This document shows, piece by piece, positions 31,479 to 43,661 of a stretch of DNA of 64,000 nt. A program made the translations under genes and the position numbers. Within the stretch, counting starts at the first letter, position 1. The number at the start of each line of letters is the position of its first letter. The DNA comes from Terramyces sp. JEL0728 (Eukaryota > Chytridiomycota > Chytridiomycetes > Rhizophydiales > Terramycetaceae), in the NCBI GenBank assembly GCA_027603945.1, contig JADIIU010000010.1, forward strand, positions 1 through 64,000, written 5' to 3'. The notes under the pieces are model-generated. The model was not told the DNA's origin and made no database searches. It saw nothing but the letters and a program-made list of their open reading frames with translations.

Positions 31479-31714
31479 TAATGCTAGCTCAATGTTGAAG
31501 GGAGCGATTATTTACTAAAAAGCTGATAAAAAACAGTTTATGTTTTGATACGGTAAAAAACCTCGATACAGATATTCCTAGAGATTGGAATACACCGTGT
31601 ATTTACAAATTAGGGTATAAAATAGCCGTTTACTCATCGACCTTTGAATTTATTGGTCAGCGATTGCTTACCCGTCACATGGATTCTAGAAAAAAACTTT
31701 GAAACTTTTTTTAA

Positions 31715-32131
31715 ATGAAGGGAGATAAGTATACTGATATTTTCTATGGGCCAAAATCAACATGGACCCTTGATCAATTCCTCAATATAATGGATAAGGA
31801 TGAAAGGCAGAAATGTGTAGATTTTCACACTGAACTGATGGAAAATGGGAAAGGCAAGGATTATGCAGAAGCGTGGCAAAAAGCTTCAACATACAATCAG
31901 TTTTGCTTTGCTGTGGTCGACAAGTTCTTGGCCCAATACTCGTTACTAAGAAATTATCCCAATACTTTTGACTGGGACGCTTTTGCAATTGGACTCAAAA
32001 TACAGCGATATCGAACGATAAATCCATGCGACAAAGATAAAGTTGAACGCTTTTGTGAAATATACAGGCTAGAAAGTCCGGCTTATTTTGCTGGTCTTTG
32101 GTGTAATTGGTCTGAAATCCAGGACACTTGA
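31715..32131 (+). CDS. Hypothetical protein, 138 residues
   Basis: Single exon with a good ATG. Rich in aromatic and charged residues (WTLDQFLNIMDKDERQKC, YNQFCFAVVDKFLAQY, DWDAFAIGLKIQRY), predicted mostly helical, soluble, no signal peptide. No family recognised. A TATA-like run lies about 100 nt upstream. It could be lineage-specific. Confidence 0.6.
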   Translation: MKGDKYTDIFYGPKSTWTLDQFLNIMDKDERQKCVDFHTELMENGKGKDYAEAWQKASTYNQFCFAVVDKFLAQYSLLRNYPNTFDWDAFAIGLKIQRYRTINPCDKDKVERFCEIYRLESPAYFAGLWCNWSEIQDT

Positions 32132-32243
32132 TTTTTGTCGCAATAAATTTAATGTTTAGAGGATTATCAATGTTTATCCGCCTTTGATTCATTACTCTGG
32201 GCGATATTCAGTATAGTTTTGGATTGCGGATTTGCGGACATTT

Positions 32244-32290
32244 GGGTTCAAGGTGGATGGCAACAATGAACCCACATCCACCTTGAACCC
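32244..32290. repeat. Perfect 15-bp inverted repeat (hairpin)
   Basis: Arms GGGTTCAAGGTGGAT (32244-32258) and ATCCACCTTGAACCC (32276-32290) are perfect reverse complements with a 17-nt loop. The hairpin lies between the convergent 31715-32131 gene and the ABCA gene. Confidence 0.85.
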
Positions 32291-32351
32291 GTTTTGCAGT
32301 CAGTCCTACCAATATCTGGTAAAAAAAGTACAATGACAAGTTATATTCAAG

Positions 32352-35145
32352 TTAAATCAAAGTATTTTCAGAAGCTTTTTCAGCAATAGGATTTTCTCCA
32401 TATCTAGTGATGGTCAAAAAGACCTGTTCAAGAGTGGTTTGAGAAATCCCCCAACTTTTTACAGAAGCATCAGCGTTGAGGGTTTTAACTAATAGCGATA
32501 CACTTGGAAGGGAGGAGAATGGGAACTGGTACAACAGCGCACCTGCTGAAGCATCCTCGAGTTCTGCATCAGGCATGTGGGAAAGGACCAAGTTTCTAGC
32601 GTGCTTTAAGCGATCTGGTTCGGTAATGACAGAAAGTTTATACCCTACACCAAATTTAGTTTTCAAGCTGCTTGAATTGCCGACCGCTCTTATTCTGCCT
32701 TTTGCCATTATAACAATCTGATCACCCAAAACATCTGCTTCTTCCATACTGTGGGTGGTCAAAATAATTACTCTGTTTGTTTTAAACTTTTCAATAAATG
32801 ACCATACATGTCTTCTATTTACAGGATCCATACCAGTGGTAGGTTCTAGGTTAATTCAAAGCTACCATCAAGATACACAATTTTAGGGTCTCCAATAGTC
32901 GAAATTACCACAGACAGCCGTCTCTTCATACCTCCAGAATAGGTATTAACGGGGTTGTCAGCTACATGCAACAGTCTAACAGCTTGTAATCTTTCAGTAA
33001 CGATCGATTCCCAATCTTTTTTTGGGACTCCTTTCAATCCAGCATACAATTCAATGTGCTCTCTAGCGGTCAACTCGTTGAACAAGATATCATGCTGAGG
33101 GCAAACACCCATAATTTTTCTGATCTGATGCATTTCAGTTGTCAAAGAATGGCCATAAATCAGTGCATTTCCACCACTTGGAGGAGTAAGTCCAGATAAG
33201 ATATTGATTGTAGTCGATTTACCAGCACCATTTTGACCAAGTAAGGCAACCAACTTGCCAGTTTCAAAACTGATACAGGTGTCGTGCACTGCGGTTTTGG
33301 CAACTTTACCAGTGAATGTAGTGTAGTCTTTACGAAGGTGGGCGATTTTGACTGATTGCCAGTAGTCTATATTATACGCAAAATACCTTTAGAAAGCGCA
33401 AGCTCTCTTCGAAGTAGCACATCTGCATCAATTGTTTTCGGTAATGGAATACTATTTGCGTTAATAATGTTCATTAGCAGCGCTTTGGAGTGTTCCATAT
33501 CCTTCTTTTCGTTGAAGCCCCAATATGAGCTGGTGAAAAGAAAGTTGTATGGCAATCTGAATCCAAATTCATTTGCAATAACGCAATCTAAATACCAGGT
33601 TAATACAGAATAGAATGCAATATCAATCAAAAACCAGTAAAACATCATCACTGGGGCGGGAGGTACAGCAGAAATACCGTCAGAGTAGGTAATGGTATAA
33701 TCAGATGGAATTTGGGAATAAATAGAGCTCCATGGCATTCCTGGCCCAGCAACTGCAGTGTTTGTCAGAGAATCAATTCTTCCATTTGTAAGACTGGAAA
33801 TCATCAAGAACATCAATCCAAAATTAAAGAATGGAAGGAAGCTTAAAACTAGTATTAAAGCTAAATACCGATAGAAAAGATGACTGGCATTGTCGGCTTG
33901 TACCAGATGTACCCAGTGTAGGATGACGAAAAGATGAAGCTCTCAAACAGCAAGCCGATGATAAATACAAATATGCCGACAAATAGTCCAGCCTGCACCT
34001 TTTTGAATAGCGTGGACAGAAAGAAGGCAAAAGCAATCATTGACAATCCAAACAAAAAAAAGGTAAAAAATACAACCTACAATCAACCCAGACTTACAAA
34101 GACGTTGGATTTTGTGAACGCTTTGAATCCAAAAGCAATCCCGAGAGCAACTGTCACCCAAGCGCCTACGAAAATCAAGAATGAATTGGTGAGAAAATGG
34201 CTGATCCAATAAACAGAAGGCTTTAGCCCCATAACTTCCATGCCAATCCTCAACTTTTTTTCTTTTTCCTCCAAAATTTGACTGAGAACATTGATAAAAA
34301 TTACCATTACGCAGCAAAAGAAAAATACAGGACCCAAGTTTTGCACAATCGTATCTGAGAGCGTAGATGGAGGGACTACGGGCCAATCCATCATTTTTAC
34401 ATCAAAATTTACAGTAGATGGAGTATTCCCTGCGACAGACACTAGAGTTAACTGCGCTTACTAATTGCTTCATCCAGACCCCTCGTAAGTGCTACCAGTT
34501 GCTCTCCAAAGACATCAACTCCGTTGGCAATGCGTGAATGGTTATACCACACTTGGTACCTAATATTTGTAACAGTTCCAGTTTTGATGTCAAAATTGAT
34601 TCCCCAGTTGGTAGTATTTGGATTCGTTACCACGTATCTGTACAAGAAATCAGTGTTTGCCACCGGTATCATTCCTACTTTTTGTAATGGGACTTGATTT
34701 AGGGCTGTAACGCCAGATTGTAAATCAAAAGCAGGTTCACCAGTGCGCAGCGCATTTTTTTGGGCAAATGCGCTTAAATAACTTCTAACTGCAGCGGTAT
34801 CAGGAGTATACATGATATTTATACATCCTTTCCTGCTTTGCGGAGTGCATCCGTAAACTCCAGACAAACTATGCGAGGCCGGATTTTTATTGGACATGCT
34901 CTGTATGGAGAAATCCGCCTGTTGGAAAATATAAATAAGAATCATAAACATTAGCGGTGCACCCACTGTTTGAACCAAATACGTCCGCCAGAATCGCATC
35001 TGAATAAAGAAATATTTACCTGGATGAGGCTGTTGCGCTTTAGCATAATAAATAATTGGCTAATCCATGATGCTTGGTGTCCGGCGATGTGATCATTCAT
35101 ATCTTTGCGAACAGGACCGACTTTTTTGGCGAAGCCTGGAGGCAT
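32352..35145 (-). CDS. Half-size ABCA-type ABC transporter
   Basis: Six introns (35000-35019, 34442-34461, 34077-34097, 33849-33868, 33367-33386, 32846-32865) give 890 residues. One membrane domain: an N-terminal segment near 45-65, a large loop (about 70-230), then five or six segments ([53 protein letters not shown]). One ATP-binding domain at about 590-820: Walker [11 protein letters not shown]-loop VCPQHDILF, signature [10 protein letters not shown], Walker [14 protein letters not shown] (restored by the last intron), H-loop [13 protein letters not shown] proteins move lipids across membranes. A half-size form with membrane domain first is typical of plants and protists; animals have full-length ones. 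It probably works as a dimer. Confidence 0.93.
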
Positions 35146-35245
35146 TTATTAAAAATAAGCAAGCCCAAAAGCCTAAATCAAAGACATTAAAATTGTTTAC
35201 AAACAAATAAACATTGAATGCAGTATTTTTAAAGCTTGTATTGAG

Positions 35246-36066
35246 TTACAACAACCATACTCCAAATAAGAATGAAAGGACGCATAATATGGCGACGACG
35301 TTAAGAGAGAGACCATGCGGTTTCGGTCTCTGTTTAGAGAGCGTGCTTGCGGTGGTGGTAGTTGGTGGGACGGATGTATCTGCTCTTCTTTGGCGCAACA
35401 AATTGACTCGTTCCAGCTCAGATTTATACCCGTCGCAAGCAGCTTGCAAAATAGAAATCCTTTCTTTCAACTCACCGACTTCCTTTTCTTTGCTCTGATC
35501 TACTTTTTCTGCCTTTTCAGTCTTTTCAACAGGAGCGGACACTATATTAAAAAGATGCTACGTGGCTGAGCTGATACCGGTTCTGGATCAACAAAGTTAG
35601 AAACGGAAACCCTATCGGAAATAACAGTAGCTGCCCGAGGTCTGTGAACTTCGTCAATTTGATATACGCATCTGAGTTTCTTTTCCGAGATTACGTCAAC
35701 ATGAGAGGCATCTGGGACTGATTTCCTTACTTGCTCTGCTTGAGTCCACAATTCCGCTATTTTGCTAATCATTTGTTGTTCGTCTAATTTCAAATTTGGC
35801 AGTTTAATGGATTGAACAAGGAACTTGTCTCTTCTCTTTGCATCAAAAGTCGCTCCTTCCTTAATTTGCAAAACAATCAATATCTCGCATTTCTCTCCTG
35901 GTTCTAAGCGTCCTCCATTCGGTTTGACACTGAATTGCTTTGGAGCGGTGGTTTTTACTTTGAAAGCAATAGCTTCTGCATTATTGTTGGTGATAGTAAT
36001 TGATTGCTTTGGGTTTTGGCCTCCAGATTGTTTGAAGACCAAGTCTGCATCTGGTTGTACTTCCAT
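35246..36066 (-). CDS. VAP/Scs2-type ER membrane-contact protein
   Basis: One 20-nt intron (35542-35561) gives 266 residues. MSP domain at 1-125 (VFKQSGGQNPKQSITITNN, AFKVKTTAPKQFSVKPN, GEKCEILIVLQ, RDKFLVQS), which binds FFAT motifs. A coiled coil lies at about 190-225 (EKEVGELKERISILQAACDG). A C-terminal tail anchor (LNVVAILCVLSFLFGVWLL) inserts into the ER. This is the full VAP layout. First of three consecutive MSP-domain genes on the minus strand. The role is tethering ER to other membranes for lipid transfer. Confidence 0.93.
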
Positions 36067-36222
36067 TTGGTAGAAAAACAAAGCGCAATTTCAAATCTCA
36101 AGATGCCGCAAAATTACCCCAAGCGACAAGGGCTTACCGAAATGCCAATTCGCAGCATAATAACATCAGCAAAGCTAAACCGAACGAGGTTGCTTGTATA
36201 TCTTTATTGATCTAGTAGGGTA

Positions 36223-36819
36223 TTAGCAGAAGGAATGGTATAAACGACGCACAACTACCGGACAGCATTCGCATTCGTCGTCATCATCGTAAAGCTTTTT
36301 TCTGGCTGGTTTATTGGAATTGAACGAAGAATTGGACGAAACGCTCATCCGAATTCCGCTGTATTTATCTGAATCAGAAAGCTGCTTACCCTTCTCAACG
36401 TAATCAGCCTTCTTTGGCGCTTGTACCTTGGAATCTGTATAAACAGCGTTGAGCTTGTGGTTTAGAACAGGCACACCAGCTTTGCCTGCCTTTTTCGCTA
36501 GCTTGGCTGCTTCCAAATAGTCCAGAGTTGCTTTTTCATCACTCTGTAAATCATCTGGAATTGCTATTGTTTCTATGAGGAACTTGTCGCCTTTGCGTTC
36601 GGGATCGAACGAGTCCATATCATGAAGCACGACACTGACCACAGCTTCTTCCCCCGGAGCGATATATCCCTTATTTGGCAGTACCTTGAATATCTTTGGC
36701 GCAGTTGTCTTTATTTTGTAATACATGGATTTCAGTTCCAAGTTCTTGATGGAAATGCTGCCTTTGGATTCATGTTCTCCCCGCTGGAATACCAGTTCTG
36801 ACGAGGGTAAGACTTCCAT
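36223..36819 (-). CDS. MSP-domain protein 2, no tail anchor
   Basis: 198 residues, no intron. Start MEVLPSSELVFQRGEHES mirrors the VAP gene start. MSP domain at 1-120 (SMYYKIKTTAPKIFKVLPN, KFLIETIAIPD). No membrane segment. The C-terminus is Asp-rich and then Cys-rich (DDDDECECCPVVVRR), which could be lipid-modified; this is speculation. Probably a soluble or peripheral VAP relative that arose by tandem duplication. Confidence 0.85.
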   Translation of the reverse strand: MEVLPSSELVFQRGEHESKGSISIKNLELKSMYYKIKTTAPKIFKVLPNKGYIAPGEEAVVSVVLHDMDSFDPERKGDKFLIETIAIPDDLQSDEKATLDYLEAAKLAKKAGKAGVPVLNHKLNAVYTDSKVQAPKKADYVEKGKQLSDSDKYSGIRMSVSSNSSFNSNKPARKKLYDDDDECECCPVVVRRLYHSFC

Positions 36820-36933
36820 TGAGTGCAGTTGGATCTGGGTAGTTTTATAATAGATTTGGACCATTCCTTCATTGTTGATTTGGGAGCTGGGGGAACAAAC
36901 GTTTGAAACAACAACAATAATTTATTAAAATAA

Positions 36934-37437
36934 TTAGACTTCAACGGGAGAGAACCATTTTGAAATACGTTTCAAAGAGAATTTTTGTTTAGTCGGTATC
37001 GTACTTTGCGCAGTGAGGACATGGTTTAATGGCGACACGCTTCGTATTTGCGTTAAATTTGCATTTGCCTGTTCAAAGGTTACTTTGAATTTCATTGACT
37101 GCGGACTGGCTGGATTTAATTGTTTCCAATACTGCAAAAGCTGCTCTGAAGAATCTCTGACCACCAGCTTGTCTAGTGCTACAGACTGTACCAGAATCTT
37201 TTGCGATTTGGAAATATCTAGGGTATCGAGGTGTACAAATGAGAATTTTATAGAGAGAGTCTTTCCTGATTCGATTACTGCTATTCTAGGGCTGGCCAAA
37301 ATTACTTCTGGAGCAGTGGTTTTTACTTTGAAAATACGGGGTGTCGCAGTGGTATTTCTAATGGTTACGGTTTTGCTTTCTGCTTGGTAATTGTACAGCT
37401 GGACGTTGAGTTCTGTATATTCCAAGTTTGCGGGCAT
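36934..37437 (-). CDS. MSP-domain protein 3
   Basis: 167 residues, no intron. MSP domain over residues 1-110 with the core TPRIFKVKTTAPEVILASP. The key FKVKTTAP segment is shared with the two neighbouring genes. Followed by a helical stretch and a basic tail (IPTKQKFSLKRISKW). No membrane anchor. Third member of the tandem MSP group. Confidence 0.83.
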   Translation of the reverse strand: MPANLEYTELNVQLYNYQAESKTVTIRNTTATPRIFKVKTTAPEVILASPRIAVIESGKTLSIKFSFVHLDTLDISKSQKILVQSVALDKLVVRDSSEQLLQYWKQLNPASPQSMKFKVTFEQANANLTQIRSVSPLNHVLTAQSTIPTKQKFSLKRISKWFSPVEV

Positions 37438-37546
37438 TTTTCGTTGGTTTTCTGTTCGTCACTCTTTATACCTGGAACCTCATCGCCACTCGCACAGCCA
37501 TTAATCCCCCTCTGCAAACCAATCGACAATGCTATTACAGCTTCCT

Positions 37547-40500
37547 TTATTTAGAAACTACCAAAGAGAATATCTCCTTGATTAACCGGGGAATATCCGC
37601 TGTGTTATTTGCGAGGAACGAACGGCCTTTCGGTAATTTGTCCACCAGGTTATGGGCCTCCTGGCCAATCGAGCCGATAAATAAAGCTGTCACAGATACT
37701 TTTGGATCTTTCTCCAGAACAGAACCAAATTCGTGAGGCGAAATGCCATAGCGTTTTAAATTGGCGTCGGAAATAACAAATACGAAATAGTCATCTGCTT
37801 TGTCAAGAGCAATATCCTGGATCGCTCTAGCAGTCGCGGATATCGTATTATCTCCGCTCCAACAGTACTGTGCATGGGCGTTCATTTGCAACACCACTAC
37901 AGTCAGGTTAATAAATACCTTCCAGCATTTCCCTTTCGTTTTTCGGAGGCTTCCCCGCATTGACAAATGGGATACAAGCAGAATCTCCACTGTGTCCAAC
38001 AATATCATAAACATACTTGTGCTCCAATGATTTCAAACTTTCCATGATCTAGATTAGTAGCCAGCTACCATAATAGCGGTTTCAAGGGACTTTGTCAATC
38101 TCTGATCGTGTCCATTAAATCTATACATGCTGCCAGACACATCAAACACAAATTTGAGACGTTTTGGAAGTTCATGGATAGCTGTATCGCTCTGTTCGTG
38201 TCCGCGGCGTTTGTAAATAGAGTGCTCTCCAGTAATCCCTTCAACCAGTTTGGAATCATCAATTTCTCCATCAGTTTGGTTTCTAAGCCAAATCCTTTCC
38301 TTCTTGCTTGCATTTACAGACTCTAATATAACTCGGAGCTGTTGGACCTGTTGTTGGACATTTTTTGACAATCGGTCAAATACTTCTGCCTGAAAAGCGC
38401 TCATTTCAATTTCTTCAAGTTTCTTTTTGAGAGCATCTTGCCCCATTGCTCTAGCTGCGTCAAGAACACTTTGGGGAACTTTGTTTTTTACCTCCTATTT
38501 GTTATTTCATATGTACATCAGGTAGTTGATGAATAGGATTTCCAGAATCTAAGCGATAAGGCCCACCTCTTCCACCTAACCCAGCAGTATTAGATCCTCC
38601 AGTTCCTAGGTTATAAATGAACTACCTCCAGCCCAGGTATTTCCACCGACATGAGGTTCGTTCTTTTCATCCACTTTCCCATGCTTTGGCCCCTCAATGG
38701 CTGGCGGAGCTTCTTTGCGGTACTGAATAGCTAATTTTTCGTTATTTGGCGCTTGCACTGATTGAAGGCTAATATTTTCAAGGACGATTCCGTGCTTGGC
38801 AAAGGTTTCAATTAAAAACTCAGTCAATTCGGCGCGATGGACATCAAAATCAAATACATTTCTCAAAAGAGCTTCGATTTGCTCTTCTGGGAATCTTTCT
38901 TTGTGTCTTACAATATTGATCAGCTCCTTATGTTAACTATGGCTACCCTCAGAGAATACGGATAGTTGACTAAACCATCATCAAATGCCTTTCTTAGGTC
39001 TCCAAACGCCCCAACCAACTTCTTGATGACTTCAATATCGATTGAAGGGGCAAGTTGAGAGAGAAGCGAAACTTCAGAGTGAAAATCCGGATTTTCTACT
39101 GGATATGTCCCAAATACCTCCCCAATTGCCCCGTAAAAATCGTTACCCAAAAATGGGAATCCAGGTCTATTGGCTAAAACTATCATTCTAAAGTCCTAAA
39201 GTTAATACTAATTACAGGGTGCAAGATTATATCTCCAGGCTGACTGGCTGTCGCTGGACGTATTTTGCGGCCATCCAGAATATCCATCTGCCCAGTTTCA
39301 GCTAAACTCTTTAGGATAGACGTGATGTAGACAGGGGCTTTATCAGCTTCGTCAACAACCAATACCCTGCCATTTTGCGCAGCTTTAATCAAAGGACTAT
39401 CCTTGTAGACTATTTTACCATTTTCCAAAACCGGCTGAACAAGTAATGATTGAACCGTAGTGTCCCGGTGTAACTGTATGTATTCTCTAGGATACTCTAG
39501 CAATTCCAAGAATCGATCAGTAAGCTTGTTTTTGCCAACACCTTGGTTGCCAATCAATAATAAATGTTCTCCCAAAGCAAAATCAAGTGCAATATCCCTC
39601 ATAACGCGTTTGTGAGTAGGATTTTCAAAGAATTTCACTTGTCTTTCATATTTTCCATCAGAATTCACTGAAGTGTGTGGAATCAAGGTTTTGGCTTCCA
39701 AATCGTCAGCCCTTATTTGATATTTTTGAACTTGAACATCGCCAAAGCCAATTGACGAAGGAGAATCTTCAATAGAAATCTAGATTAATGAATATCATAC
39801 TGTTTTTGGAGCATTCTTTGTTATTCCACTGTTCTTTAACAAGTCAAGTAACGCAGTTCTGCCAAGCTGCGGTAAAAATGGAGCCAAGCAAGTGTTCATG
39901 ATTAGCGTATGTAAATCAGACTCTGGGAAAGCAGCTCTCTTACAAATCCGCAACAATTGTCTCGTTGATAGAGAAATGGACTTTGACAGAATGCTTTCAT
40001 GGCCATTTACGTTGGAAAGGTTTCTGAATCGGTGCGCAAAATCAAAAATCAAATCCAACTTTTCTGGAGGGCAGTTTGATTGTTCTATTTATAAATAAAG
40101 TACCTTTAATTAAACGTTTCTCTTCTTCAAAGCTCATTTCGTCGATTTTGATATAGTGGAATAAATTGGAGACTTCCTCGTTGAACCAGTTGAAGTTTGG
40201 CTGGTGTTTGTCAGTACTTGCCGTTGCAATTATTCGGAAGCTTGGATGGATACAGAAGATTCCCTTTCCAGCCAACTGGCTATCAGTAAACCCTCCACTT
40301 GCTTTAATATGCTCATAATTGAGGTGGTTGGTCAAAAAGGTATTGTCAGGCAGTGGTATTTCACGATCTTGAATCAAACGAGAAAGAGCGGCCAGCACTT
40401 CAGAATGAATCCATTGTACTCCATCCAATACTGCAATTTTACCTTGCTTGGCAGCAGTAATAATAGGAGAATCTTGCCAAAACGTAGTGCCGTCATTTCT

Positions 40501-41920
40501 TGTATTTCTGCGTTGTAGAAAATCTCTAGCAGTCATGTCTCTGTACAAATTAACAGTAACAGTTTCGTAATCGAGCATGCGGGCAAATTCATTGATACAA
40601 AAAGTCTTGGAACTAGATTTTGGACCTACAAGCATCATATCTTGGTGCAATATATGAGACTGCGCCATTCTAGTAATAATATCAGAGCATCTTGGCGACA
40701 TTATGAAATTGGTTGGCTGTTGATTTGGAACATCGCCAGAAAGCACTGGGTGCACTACAATATCCTCCCCTTGTTTCAAAATAGCTTTTCCATCCTTGAT
40801 GGAATCAAGCATGTAGTGAGTACGATGAGTAAACACCCTTTTCTTATCCTTTTTAAACTGCAAACCAAATCTAGTCAGCAAATCATCATAAATATTCTCT
40901 AGAGTTTCAGGAAGGGCTTGTTAGCAGTAGCATACCTTTTGGCATCCAAGAATTTGGCCAGAATCTTTGTATTGTATGTTTCAAGCCCAATTGAACGTCA
41001 GCGGGAAACTTGTTTTCAAATACATTAAAATATTCAAGTGCGGATTGTCCGAAAGCTGGGAGCAAGTTGTCTGCGGAAATCAGCTGGCTATTTGTATTTC
41101 CCCCAAGTTTGATACTAGCTACAACATTAGCCAAAGCTTTTGTATTACTTTTGATTTTCAAATCTGGGAACATCGACAAATGCGCCGTCGTAATTGTTGG
41201 GCTATCAGAAATTGAAGCATCGATATATCGTGATTGGAATCTACTTCTGAAAGGCGGGTCTAGGGGTTTCCCAGGATACGGCGGAACTGGAGTGCCAATA
41301 GCAATCACTCTAAACTTTTCATGTGCTCTAATCAGCCCCAATTCATCCAGCTGTTCCTTTGTATGCGTTTTCAATAACTCGTCGTATTGCGAATATGAAA
41401 TAATATGCTTCCCATCCTCAAGAGTCATTTCCCTATTTTCCAACAGGTTATTGAGAACAGGCAATACATTCCGTTCCGCCTTTTCAATCCCTTCAATAAT
41501 CAAACACCGTCCATTTTGGACTGCTCGCACGCAGCTTCCATTAATCCAGAGTAACTCCTGGCCATTCTTTCCGTTAATGATTTCACGGCGTTGTTTTAAA
41601 TCGGATTCGGCAGAAGTATCTGGATGAATTATTATATATTCGGCTTCCTGCTGAGTTAGGTGTAAATATTGCTGGGCGATTCGTCTTTTTAGAGCGCCTG
41701 GTGGTCCGTATAGAAACATGTCTTGTCCCAGACTATCTTTTTTCATCATCCACTGTAAATGTGCCTTGATATCGTTTGGGATATCGGTGAATGGTGGTGC
41801 AGGAACAAGTTCTGGCGATTTCGGTGTGTTTAATGGCATGCAGACAGAGCCGATACAGACTTGGTTCACACTGGCCAGATGTCGCTTGACCATTTCCAGC
41901 CTTTTCCTTGTCCTCTGCAT
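37547..41920 (-). CDS. VWA8: VWA8-type AAA+ / von Willebrand factor A protein
   Basis: Nine introns (40917-40935, 40085-40103, 39780-39800, 39196-39215, 38927-38946, 38606-38625, 38495-38516, 38049-38068, 37897-37918) give 1396 residues; human VWA8 is about 1900. Three AAA modules: the first with a degenerate Walker A (GPPGALKRR), the second VGPKSSSKTF, the third GNQGVGKNKL with Walker B VLVVDEADKAP. Diagnostic VWA8 text follows: FRMIVLANRPGFPFLGNDF, NTWAGGTGGSNTAGLGGRGG, LRNVFDFD. The VWA domain is C-terminal with MIDAS motif FDVSGSM and GHSGDS. Related to dynein and midasin; the animal protein is a mitochondrial ATPase of poorly known role. The N-terminus is basic (MQRTRKRLEMVKRHL), compatible with mitochondrial import. 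The stop lies inside AATAAA. Confidence 0.93.
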
Positions 41921-41963
41921 TTCTATTAAAAAACAAAAATTATCACCTGATTTGATTACAAAA

Positions 41964-42370
41964 CTACTGAATTTTATTATTAGGAACACTAGGAAATTGA
42001 ATATTTTTAGATGCGGTAACCCGCTGCTTCTGTTTATGTTGTGCTTCTCTCAAATCTACTGTTAACTAAAAGTACATGTAAAATTGGAAGTCAGCATGAA
42101 TTTAGTCGGTGCTGGGGGTTCTGGTTTGGAAACTACAGCATCCTTCTTTTCTTCTTTCTTTTCAGTATCCGCTGGTTCTGGTTCTGGCACTGGTTCTATC
42201 TTTGGTTTGCAGAATGAATGATCAGAGAGGTGATTTACACACACGTAGAACCAGTCGTTGGTAGATTTCAGTACGCATGTTGAGAATTTATTGCAGACAA
42301 AGCACGATCCTTCTTTAGTTGCTGGAATTAATCAAATGAAACCAGTCTTTTTTTCGTACACCACTTCCAT
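41964..42370 (-). CDS. VFA1: VPS4-associated protein 1 (Vfa1-like)
   Basis: Introns 42322-42342 and 42056-42075 give 121 residues. N-terminal zinc-binding segment: CFVCNKFSTCVLKSTNDWFY followed by VCVNHLSDHSFC. A Pro/Glu/Lys-rich middle follows, and the end reads REAQHKQKQRV and FPSVPNN, matching the fungal Vfa1 C-terminus. The second intron is needed to reach this ending; without it the frame stops early. Vfa1 binds and stimulates the ESCRT ATPase Vps4 at endosomes in yeast. Confidence 0.82.
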
Positions 42371-42526
42371 TTTAGCAAAAATACTTGGGAATCCAACAGA
42401 TGATTGCAGAGAATACTGCTAGTAAACAGCTGCGAAAGGAATGCACAACGGAGGAGATCTTTACCCAGTAATCATAGTACCTGATTAAAGATCCACAGAT
42501 GATAATATCATGTAAATTTGCTTTAT

Positions 42527-43661
42527 TCAAATTCCTTGAGGAGGATACATCCATCCAAAGGTATCAGACTGTTCGCCGCTCTGGATATCTCTGTAGGCTT
42601 TGTACAATTCTTTAAATCCGCTGTAATCACTATTCAATTGGACAGATTCAATTTTAAAATCCAATGGTTCTTCCTGTCGATCCCACATTTGATTCAAGTC
42701 AGTCAAAACTTGAGCTTCTTTTGCTGGTTTAGTTGGTACCTGCTTGTCAATCTGCCCAACAGGTGTAATAACCACTGCAGTTCCAACAGCTGCTATTTCA
42801 TCGTAGTCATTCAATGTATCAAAAGGAATTTTACGCATTTCCACTTGCCATCCAAGACTACTAGCCAATTCAGCCAAACTTCGGTTTGTAATGCTGGGAA
42901 GAATACTGCTACTCTTGGGAGTTACATAAACGGTCTTTCCATTCGATTTCTTTAACGCAACAAAATTGGAAGTGCCAAATTCTTCAATAAAAGTTTGAGT
43001 CTTTGGATCGAGGAATAGGTTAATCAAGTACCCATCCTTCTTTGCTCTTTCGGTAGGGCCAAGTACAGGGCCGTAATTGCCAGCCAGTTTGACATGTCCT
43101 ACACCGAATGGAGAAGCTCTATCAAATCCATATTGAATGACAGCTTTACATGGAGATCCCATGCCTCCCTTGTAATAATCACCTACAGGATTAACCAAAA
43201 TAATGAATTGAAATTCATGACTTGGCGATAATCCCAAACAACCACCGCTTCCAAATACAAATGGCCTGATATACATTGATCCCTTACTTTCCACTGGCGG
43301 TACGAAATCAGCGTTATCTTTGACTACTTTAACAACCGCATCGATAAACATTTCAACAGATGGAAATGGCATAGATACAGCTTTGCACGATTGTTGCAGT
43401 CTCTTGGCGTTTAATTCTGGTCGGAATATTCTGATTTTACCCGTCTTGTCTTTAAATGCTTTCAATCCTTCAAAACAAGATTGGCCGTAATGGATGCCTA
43501 GTTAGTTTATTTGTACCTGTTGCGAAAGCATCCATTTCAATGTTTTTGGAAGAGATGAATACTCCTGAATCCCATTTACCGTCTCTCCATGTGTATTTTA
43601 GAAATGATTTGGTTTTGATAACATCAAATCCTAGCGTAGACCAGTCGATTTCTGCAGTCAT
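42527..43661 (-). CDS. Branched-chain amino acid aminotransferase
   Basis: One 19-nt intron (43498-43516) gives 371 residues, the usual size. The splice restores GIHYGQSCFEGLKAF. The PLP lysine lies in VGHVKLAGNYGP; other signatures are RPFVFGSGGCLGLSP, EEFGTSNFVAL, TPKSSSILPSITNRSL and GTAVVITPVG. Catalyses the last step of Leu/Ile/Val synthesis and the first of their breakdown. No clear mitochondrial leader from the chosen start (MTAEIDWSTLGFD), so it may be the cytosolic form. AATAAA overlaps the stop. Confidence 0.95.

Noticed and set aside
37547..41920. Midasin (MDN1) fragment
   Set aside because: AAA modules and a C-terminal VWA fit, but the NTWAGGTGG and ANRPGFPFLGNDF segments are VWA8-specific, and the length is far too small for midasin.
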